Positions 57,739-64,000 of a stretch of 64,000 bases of DNA are shown piece after piece. Source of the stretch: Metellina segmentata (lineage: Eukaryota; Arthropoda; Arachnida; Araneae; Tetragnathidae); the NCBI GenBank assembly GCA_947359465.1, contig OX375877.1:30841821-30905820 (forward strand). Direction: 5' to 3'. The position numbers were made by a program, and so were the translations under genes. Numbering within the stretch: the first letter of the stretch is position 1; every line of letters begins with the position of its first letter. The notes beneath the pieces were generated by a model. That model had not been told where the DNA came from and did not search any database. It worked only from the letters and a program-made list of their open reading frames with translations.

Positions 57739-58848
57739 CACTGCTGTTTGTAAAAAATGCAATACATGAAGGAATCATCCGAATGAAATGAAATTTGCAG
57801 CAAATGTCAATTATAGGATGTTATGCCAAGTAGTAGAGTTTCAGATCCACCACGCCTGCGTGGTGTGAGCAGCTCCCTCTGAACTGATGCTAAAAGCGTA
57901 TAAATAGAGGGCTGTAGCGGAACGTTGAAAATAGTGCATGGTTGTTTTTTAGTGGCGAATTATAGTGAGAACTAAGTATGCCTCCACGACGAAATAGGGT
58001 GAAATTTTAACAACTTACGGAGTTTGAACGGGGGAGAATCATCGGCCTTCGTGAAGGAGGATTTTCCTATCGCACAATAGCAGCTCGTGTGCAGCGGAAC
58101 AGTTCCACAGTGATGCGAGTTTGGAAGCAGTGGACCGACGAGCATAGGACAACTCGAAAAACTGGGAATGGACGACGGCCGCTTTCGAGTTAGACGCTAT
58201 GCCGGTGAACGCTGCCTTCCAGAGTGCGTTATCGAACGTCATAGTGGTCGAGCACCCGGAGTTATAGTCTGGGGTGCGATTTCGTATCATGGACGATCTC
58301 AGCTGCTACGAATCGAGGGTAATCTGAATAGCAACAGGTACGTCCGTGAAGTGCTAGAGCCCGAAGTCGTTTCCTTCCTTCAAGGAATCCCTGGAGCTAT
58401 CTTTCAACAGGATAATGCACACCCACATGTTGCAAGGAATGTTCGAAACTTCTTTTCAGCCCAACACACGCAACTCCTTCCTTGGCCTGCTTATTCACCG
58501 GATATGTCGCCTATTGAGCAAGTGTGGGATTTGGTTGGCCGGCGTCTCGCTCGTGATCCGCGTCCTACAGCTTCAAAAGACGAACTTTGGTTGCTCATAC
58601 AAACAATATGGAATTCTCTTCCACAAGCAGACATTCAACATCTGTTTCACTCCATGCCACGTCGTATAGCAGCACTTATTGCAGCGCGTATGGCTACACC
58701 AAATACTAATTTCGTACTCTTAATATTGTTTTGTTTTTGCTTTGAAGATTTATTCATTTAATTGTACTAATACAAGGCGTTTGTGTATTAAATTTTATTT
58801 AATTCTAATGACTCCTTCATGGTGTTGCATTTTTTACAAACAGCAGTA
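57739..58848 (+). mobile_element. Tc1 element with internal deletion, both TIRs present
   Basis: 1110 bp after TA. Left CACTGCTGTTTGTAAAAAATG, matched inverted at right ('cattttttacaaacagcag'), and continuing to 'aatgcaa', 'catgaagga' and 'tcat'. N-terminal coding begins at ATG 57978 (MPPRRNR...), with a TAA at codon 11, and continues as LTEFERGRIIGLREGGFSYR to a GNGRR motif. About 100 codons are then missing and the C-terminal part resumes in another frame. Confidence 0.93.
58168..58761 (+). pseudogene. Tc1 (DD34E) transposase, C-terminal part
   Basis: 197 open codons, of which the first few arise from the deletion junction. The body starts RVRRYAGERCLPECVIERH, then VIVWGAISYHGRS, and the catalytic QQDNAHPH (Asp) and YSPDMSPIEQVWD (Glu) with exactly 34 residues between them, so DD34E. 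It ends SMPRRIAALIAAR; the usual short terminal GG...Y has changed and the frame runs on. The first catalytic Asp (FSDESRF region) lies in the deleted part. It cannot catalyse transposition but keeps an open frame, so the deletion is recent relative to other Tc1 relics here. Confidence 0.9.
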
Positions 58849-58990
58849 TATATAGTCTTAACCATTCGAAGGAGTTAGGACACCAGACATCCCACTGTCT
58901 CTGGTCTCATTTGACAACTGTTTTCTTAGGTACATACCTTGTCTCAGTCGTATACCACTTTAAGTATGAAGGAGGATGTTATTCGAAGAG

Positions 58991-60575
58991 GCAAGACTTT
59001 CCAACTTAGCCTTTTCTGATTAACGACTCTTAAGAAGCTGCTGAGTATCTAACACTTAATGACATGTGCAGATGCATCGGATACTTTTATACACAGAACT
59101 TTAACAACTGTTAGTCCTAAATACAAAACGTGTAGATTCTGCTGACTATCAGGCAGCATTTAAGTTATGTAAAACTGCATTAAGGTTTCGAAGTTAAGAT
59201 TTTGGTCACATAAAATATATGCACCTGCTCCCTTAAGTACTTATCATTTAATTGAAACACAAAATAGTTTTATGCAAATAAATATTCATGCTCTTCAATT
59301 ATTTTTATTTACACAAAATGGATTTCACTGCACAGTAAATCGTTATTTTTGTAGTTGATAGAAAAGAGAACAAATATTTTTAAATGTCTAGAGATTGTGT
59401 TTAACAGTAATTGTCAGAGTGGCCCGAGCGATGTCTACTTTGCAAGACAATATGTGTAGTTGTGGCTAAGAACAGAGGGACACTGCTTACCAAATTTGGA
59501 CATACACGTTTATTTTGTACAACATTAAATGACGTTTACGATATATACACCGCACCGTCCGGTACCTAAACAAACACGTCTACTCCAAGACCGCTGGTTC
59601 CACCGTCTCCTCTCCAACTACCCTGTCGTCTTCCTCCCCTTCTTTTCGTCCTCCGGGGTCGGGGCCAACCACCGAACACTCCGTGGGGGTGGGGGGGAGG
59701 TAATGCTGACTGAGAGAGGAATAGAACAGGAGTCACAAGAACGACCGTTCTTATATGTGTCCATGACACCCGTCCGAAGATCGTAACAGTAATGAAATAA
59801 TTTTATCCTAAACCAAGTATGATTACTCACCAAAGGAGAGGTCCATTGGTAAAAACATTTTTTCTAAAACTTGTTCAATTATTCAAAGCTTAAATGCAAT
59901 CTAAAAGAATGGGATTCTATTTTAGGTTTTATGGCACGAGGTATCAATTCAAAGAACGGACAAGATGCAATCTGAATAGATCAATGGACTTTTTCTCAGC
60001 TCAATTTCACGGAACGTTAGTTAGCATAGTTTTAGAAATATTACCGACCCTAAAGAGACGTTTGAGAAACGATACTGCAGACCAAAATAGATTTGAAAAC
60101 ACTACTCTACATCAAGGAAAGTTGGGAAAACATCAGTGTAGATCAAAAAGGTTTTGAAACCCTTATCAAGGGAAGTCTAAATACTCTTTTATAACTCAAA
60201 ATCTAATTTAAAAACACCGTCTTCTCTATATCGAGGAAAATTAGGAAATTGCGACTGTACATAGATAGAGGGAGAAAGCGGTCAAGACAGGTTTCGAAAA
60301 CACTACTGAATATCAAAGAAAATATGAAAAAGAGCTATCAATCATGAAAGCAATTATAATATATGAAACCGATTTTTAAGGCAAGAAAACCAACCACGAA
60401 TGGAAAAGAATTATACTTACCCTAACGCTCTCACATAATACACATATCTGCGTTATTTTTTACGTAGTTTAAAGTCCATACGAAGTTGATACATATCAAT
60501 TAACTGCCATATATCAATTCGAAATACACTTTTTCTTTTATTTTCTGCTGCAACAAGCATTGATGGTATCATTGA
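58991..60575. other. Spacer
   Basis: AT-rich, except 59520-59790, which is GC-richer with overlapping frames on both strands (59529-59786 +, 59566-59833 -). None has a recognisable domain. Confidence 0.4.
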
Positions 60576-60579
60576 TAAA

Positions 60580-61405
60580 TAGGTAAGTAGGATGAATAGG
60601 TCAAGAAATGAATAGTTAAGTAGGATGAATAGGTGAAGAAATGAATAGGTAAGTAGGATGAATAGGTGAAGAAATGAATAGTTAAGTAGGATGAATAGGT
60701 GAAGAAATGAATAGGTAAGTAGGATGAATAGGTGAAGAAATGAATAGGTAAGTAGGATGAATAGGTGAAGAATGAATAGGTAAGTAGGATGAATAGGTGA
60801 AGAAATGAATAGGTAAGTAAGATGAATAGGTGAAGAAATGAATAGGTAAGTAGGATGAATAGGTGAAGAAATGAATAGTTAAGTAGGATGAATAGGTGAA
60901 GAAATGAATAGGTAAGTAGGATGAATAGGTGAAGAAATGAATAGTTAAGTAGGATGAATAGGTGAAGAAATGAATAGGTAAGTAGGATGAATAGGTGAAG
61001 AAATGAATAGGTGAAGAAATGAATAGGTAAGTAGGATGAATAGGTGAAGAAATGAATAGGTAAGTAGGATGAATAGGTGAAGAAATGAATAGGTAAGTAG
61101 GATGAATAGGTGAAGAAATGAATAGGTAAGTAGGATGAATAGGTGAAGAAATGAATAGGTAAGTAGGATGAATAGGTGAAGAAATGAATAGGTAAGTAGG
61201 ATGAATAGGTGAAGAAATGAATAGTTAAGTAGGATGAATAGGTGAAGAAATGAATAGGTAAGTAGGATGAATAGGTGAAGAAATGAATAGGTAAGTAGGA
61301 TGAATAGGTGAAGAAATGAATAGGTAAGTAGGATGAATAGGTGAAGAAATGAATAGGTAAGTAGGATGAATAGGTGAAGAAATGAATAGGTAAGTAGGTA
61401 GATAT
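60580..61405. repeat. 33-bp minisatellite
   Basis: About 25 copies of 'aggtaagtaggatgaatagg' + 'tgaagaaatgaat', with a 'agttaagtagg' sub-type at intervals. 33 is a multiple of three and the antisense unit has no stop, so a 298-codon minus frame (60569-61465) and an overlapping 183-codon frame result, coding 11-residue repeats (PIHFFTYSSYL). They have hydrophobic, low-complexity composition and no start context; most likely not genes. The array abuts the 3' end of a SINE fragment. Confidence 0.93.
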
Positions 61406-61424
61406 ATGAAAATCGCACTGAAGC

Positions 61425-61560
61425 AAGACAGTGCGATATTGACAACGGTCCGGGTTCAATCCCAAAGGTAAAGATCCGAGGACAGCAAACCGTCATTTTG
61501 AACCACGGTCAGATAACGAAGACTACACCTGAGTTGACACCCCACTCCATAGAGGAAATA
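61425..61560 (-). mobile_element. SINE family 1, 3' part
   Basis: 'gcgatattgacaacggtccg', 'aaagatccgaggacagc', 'gaaccacggtcagataacga' and 'acctgagttgacaccccactcc' match the family body. The terminal tail side is replaced by the minisatellite, and the head is missing. Confidence 0.85.
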
Positions 61561-62323
61561 TAAAAGTATCTCTGATTGGTTCACGGGACGGGAGGAAACG
61601 CCCATCCATTGATTCATCATCTGATTGGTCTATTGATTGATCATCTGATAGTAGTAAACCTTGGCGATTTCATCAGTCTTATCTTCACTATATAAAAGGG
61701 AAATCATATATCAACCTTATCATAAGATGTTACACCGTCAAATTAGACGGTAAGATACTAAATTGGTCAAACAGTTCAACTTTCACAGAGCAGTCACGTG
61801 ACTACTAGTCACCATATTGGATACACTTTTTGTAGCTCCTCTAAATATCAATGCTTGGTTTACTTATATTTCACGTTTATACCCGACTCTCCAAAATTCC
61901 ATACCATACTAACATGAGTCGATGAAATGCCAAATTAGTCATTCACCGAGAACCAAGAACTGAAAGTAGCAATACACTTGTATACGTCGTTCTCTGGTCA
62001 GCGAAAACCACATTTCAGGGAGTAGAAGTTTTCGGATCAAGTACGTTGTATTACAAGGGGATTACACTGAAATTAGGTGCTTTTTTTAGTTATCTATTTT
62101 CATTAAAGTAGAGTTTATAGGGCAACATTGCGGATTGGCTCACCACAGTAATTTAGAACAAAGATCTTTTCTGAACTTTCGGCAACATGCATTCAAGGAA
62201 CTCAAACGTACAACACAAATGACTGTGCTGCTCTAAATTTTATTTGTGGTCATCAAGTATTAAATCTGTAAAAAGATTTTTTCCTTTTGGGTTGATTAGT
62301 CCCTGTGCTCATAGTAAACTCTT
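61561..62323. other. Spacer
   Basis: Contains 'gattgatcatctgat' type short repeats near 61600-61650 and no recognised gene. Confidence 0.4.
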
Positions 62324-62334
62324 TGATTATGGGT

Positions 62335-62606
62335 GGTAATGGTAATTTTTAGTTAACGTCGTACTAGAGCAACACAACGGGCTATTGACGACGGTCCGGG
62401 ATCAGTCCCTTAAGGGAAAGATCCGAGGATGACACCTCGTAATTTTGAACCACGGTCAGATGACGAAGCAACACCTGATCTGGCACCCCACTCTCCAAAC
62501 TTCCACACCAACCCAACATGAGGACTTTCGACTACGACAGATGTAAGGTGAACCAGCCGCCTCTACACCATACGCTTCCTTTCATCCACTATGCCGGTTG
62601 GTCGAC
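62335..62606 (-). mobile_element. SINE family 1 with 11-bp TSD, deleted head
   Basis: Body close to the best copies. Most of the head, including the B box, is deleted ('cgcttcctttcatccactatgccggttggtcg'). The perfect duplication TGATTATGGGT flanks it (62324-62334, 62607-62617), so the head deletion happened after insertion or the source RNA was already deleted. Confidence 0.92.
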
Positions 62607-62639
62607 TGATTATGGGTTAGTAGGATGGTGAATATACAC

Positions 62640-62960
62640 CATAAGCAGTTAATTATCGTCACATTGGAGCAACATACAGATTATTTCCGAAGGTCAGGGA
62701 TCAATCCCAAATGGAAAGTTCCAAGGACAGCGCCTTGTAATTTTGAGCCACGGTCAAAAGACGAGGTCACGTCTGAGGTATAATGCCTCTCAAAAATTCC
62801 ACACTACACCAACATGAGGTCATTTAAGACAATGACAAATTTAACATGCACCAGTCCCCGTATACACGACAGTATTTGGCTAGACCTAGTTTCAAGTCGT
62901 AACTGTATGGTAGGAAATCCGTTGCTCTCTTCCAACTAAGTTACCGCATTCTCCTTAGAC
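62640..62960 (-). mobile_element. SINE family 1, head type II, diverged
   Basis: Body blocks diverged ('gcaacatacagattatttc', 'attttgagccacggtcaaaagacgaggtcac'). The head on - reads 'gcggtaacttagttggaagag' (A-box-like) and 'ttacgacttgaaactagg' (B-box-like), matching the type II heads at 5.0, 6.7 and 54.8 kb. Confidence 0.8.
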
Positions 62961-63425
62961 TATAGGAATCATGGTTCCGTTAACCAAATTGATTAGGACA
63001 CTAGAGTGTAATTGACCAAGATTACATACGTTGTGCATACATTATTAAGGAAATTTATAATGAACATGACTGTATAAGACGCACTATATGCATATTATAT
63101 TGGGTTATAATTCATATTATATGCATATTATATTGGGTTATAATTCATATCACATTTTAAACCACATATTAGCTTTATAATTAATCAAATAAGCTAATAT
63201 TTTGAATTTTGAACTAAATAATCTTGAGCAATTTGGTGATTAGAGTATAGTTATGGTATAGTTAGCGAGAGAAGATTTAATGATTCATAATTTTCGGTAA
63301 TTCGAATACACTTTTGCTACAAATTTAAATTTTATCTTCGCTTTCCTTTCTACATAGATTATCTGCTAAAACATATATCCCGTTATTATTAAACTTGAAT
63401 GATTTAGGTAATTGAAAATTTTTAA
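62961..63425. other. AT-rich spacer with a 33-bp direct duplication
   Basis: 'tatgcatattatattgggtt' + 'ataattcatat' occurs twice in tandem at 63086-63151. Nothing else recognised. Confidence 0.6.
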
Positions 63426-63429
63426 TTAA

Positions 63430-63716
63430 TGTCGTATTGATGATTGAATTTTTAATTAATGTCGTATTAGAGCACACAACGACTATTGACGACCGGTCTG
63501 GGATCTATCCCCAAAGTGAAAGATTTGAGGACAACACCATGTACTTTGAACCTCGGTCAGATGACGAGGCAACACCTGAGCTGACTCCAAACTTCCACAC
63601 CAACCCAACGTGATGACTTCCGGCCACGACATATTTAAGGTGCACCAGCCGCATCTACACCATACGCTCCCAAACATCCATGCACAGACCGGGTTTCGAG
63701 CACAGGGACCTTCCGA
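63430..63716 (-). mobile_element. SINE family 1, head type I, partial
   Basis: 3' end duplicated locally ('tttttaattaatgtcgtatt' at about 63418 and 63449). The body is good; the head ends at 'cagggaccttccga', so it stops at the B-box side. Confidence 0.88.
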
Positions 63717-63726
63717 TAATGATTTG

Positions 63727-64000
63727 GGTAATGGTAATATTAGTTAATGTCTTACTAGAGCAACACAACGGGCGATTGACGACAGTCCAGGATCAGTCCC
63801 TTAAGGGAAAGATCCGAGGACAACAAAACATAATTTTGAACCACGGTCAGATGACGAAACAATGCCTGAGCTGGCACCCCACTCTCCAAATTTCCACACC
63901 AAACCAACGTGATGACTTCCTGCCACGACAGATTTAGGGTGCACCAGCCGAATCTACACCATACGTTTGCAAACATCCATGCACTGACCCGGATTTGAAC
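63727..64000 (-). mobile_element. SINE family 1, head type I, cut by window end
   Basis: Tail 'gggtaatggtaatattagtt' read on +, full body, and head entry 'gacccggatttgaac' running off the window edge. It sits directly against the preceding SINE, in the same orientation. Confidence 0.92.

Larger units (their letters stand above)
57240..58990. repeat. Diverged tandem repeats split by a Tc1 element
   Basis: Related units at about 57250, 57400, 57480-57710 and 57715-57738 + 58849-58990 ('gagaatatttatatac', 'ggagttaga', 'gtttccttaggta', 'taagtacgaaggagg'). The Tc1 insertion 57739-58848 interrupts one unit; the matching uninterrupted site is near 57510 ('caaatattcatataccattt'). Confidence 0.7.

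Noticed and set aside
60569..61496. 298- and 183-codon minus-strand frames with 11-residue repeats, membrane-protein-like
   Set aside because: Both follow from a 33-bp repeat without antisense stops; two phases are open at once and there is no non-repeat domain.

Overview
This is a eukaryotic, AT-rich, intron- or intergene-like window with no recognisable host protein-coding gene, rRNA or true tRNA. The content points to an arthropod: Tc1/mariner, hAT and Helitron relatives, tRNA-headed SINEs, non-LTR and Penelope-like retroelement scraps, and many satellites. The style of the main SINE (a tRNA-like head, then a body ending beside a short-motif tail) reminds me of spider genomes. That is recall, not proof, so treat the taxon as arthropod, possibly arachnid.

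Layout. 1-1880 is a higher-order satellite (711-bp period). 1.9-9 kb holds SINE pieces, a Helitron-like element, a broken Tc1 copy, a 19-bp minisatellite and a TIR element with an 8-bp target duplication (8158-8963). 9.2-10.5 kb is a 234-bp satellite. 11.4-15 kb holds a Tc1 relic, a 5'-truncated RNase H-bearing LINE and a Penelope-type GIY-YIG remnant. 15.6-17.3 kb is a ~72-bp satellite with a 357-bp higher-order period. 17.3-25.5 kb is AT-rich spacer with a CR1-like LINE tail, a hAT element and a deleted Tc1. 25.5-37 kb is rich in one SINE family, plus a 2-kb satellite and two clear nests: hAT inside SINE, and two SINEs inside a MULE-like element inside a Tc1. 37.6-45.4 kb holds another deleted Tc1, a mariner MITE whose empty site exists in a duplicated segment, a 25-bp array, a 200-bp satellite and a second Helitron-like copy. 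45.75-47.35 kb is a mariner that looks complete: a 358-codon DD41D transposase between 122-bp inverted repeats, sitting in a (TA)n array. 48-64 kb holds more deleted Tc1 elements, a second SINE family, a Helitron cleanly inserted in a 42-bp repeat, a 33-bp minisatellite and a cluster of SINEs up to the window end.

How the parts relate. Several non-autonomous DNA elements share one design: both inverted repeats and the C-terminal half of the transposase, with the N-terminal half lost. They would need a transposase supplied in trans. The SINEs carry internal pol III A/B boxes and would depend on an unidentified LINE. Only the 45.8-47.3 kb mariner looks able to code for its own mobility. The short unannotated stretches look like ordinary AT-rich spacer or GC-richer unique sequence.
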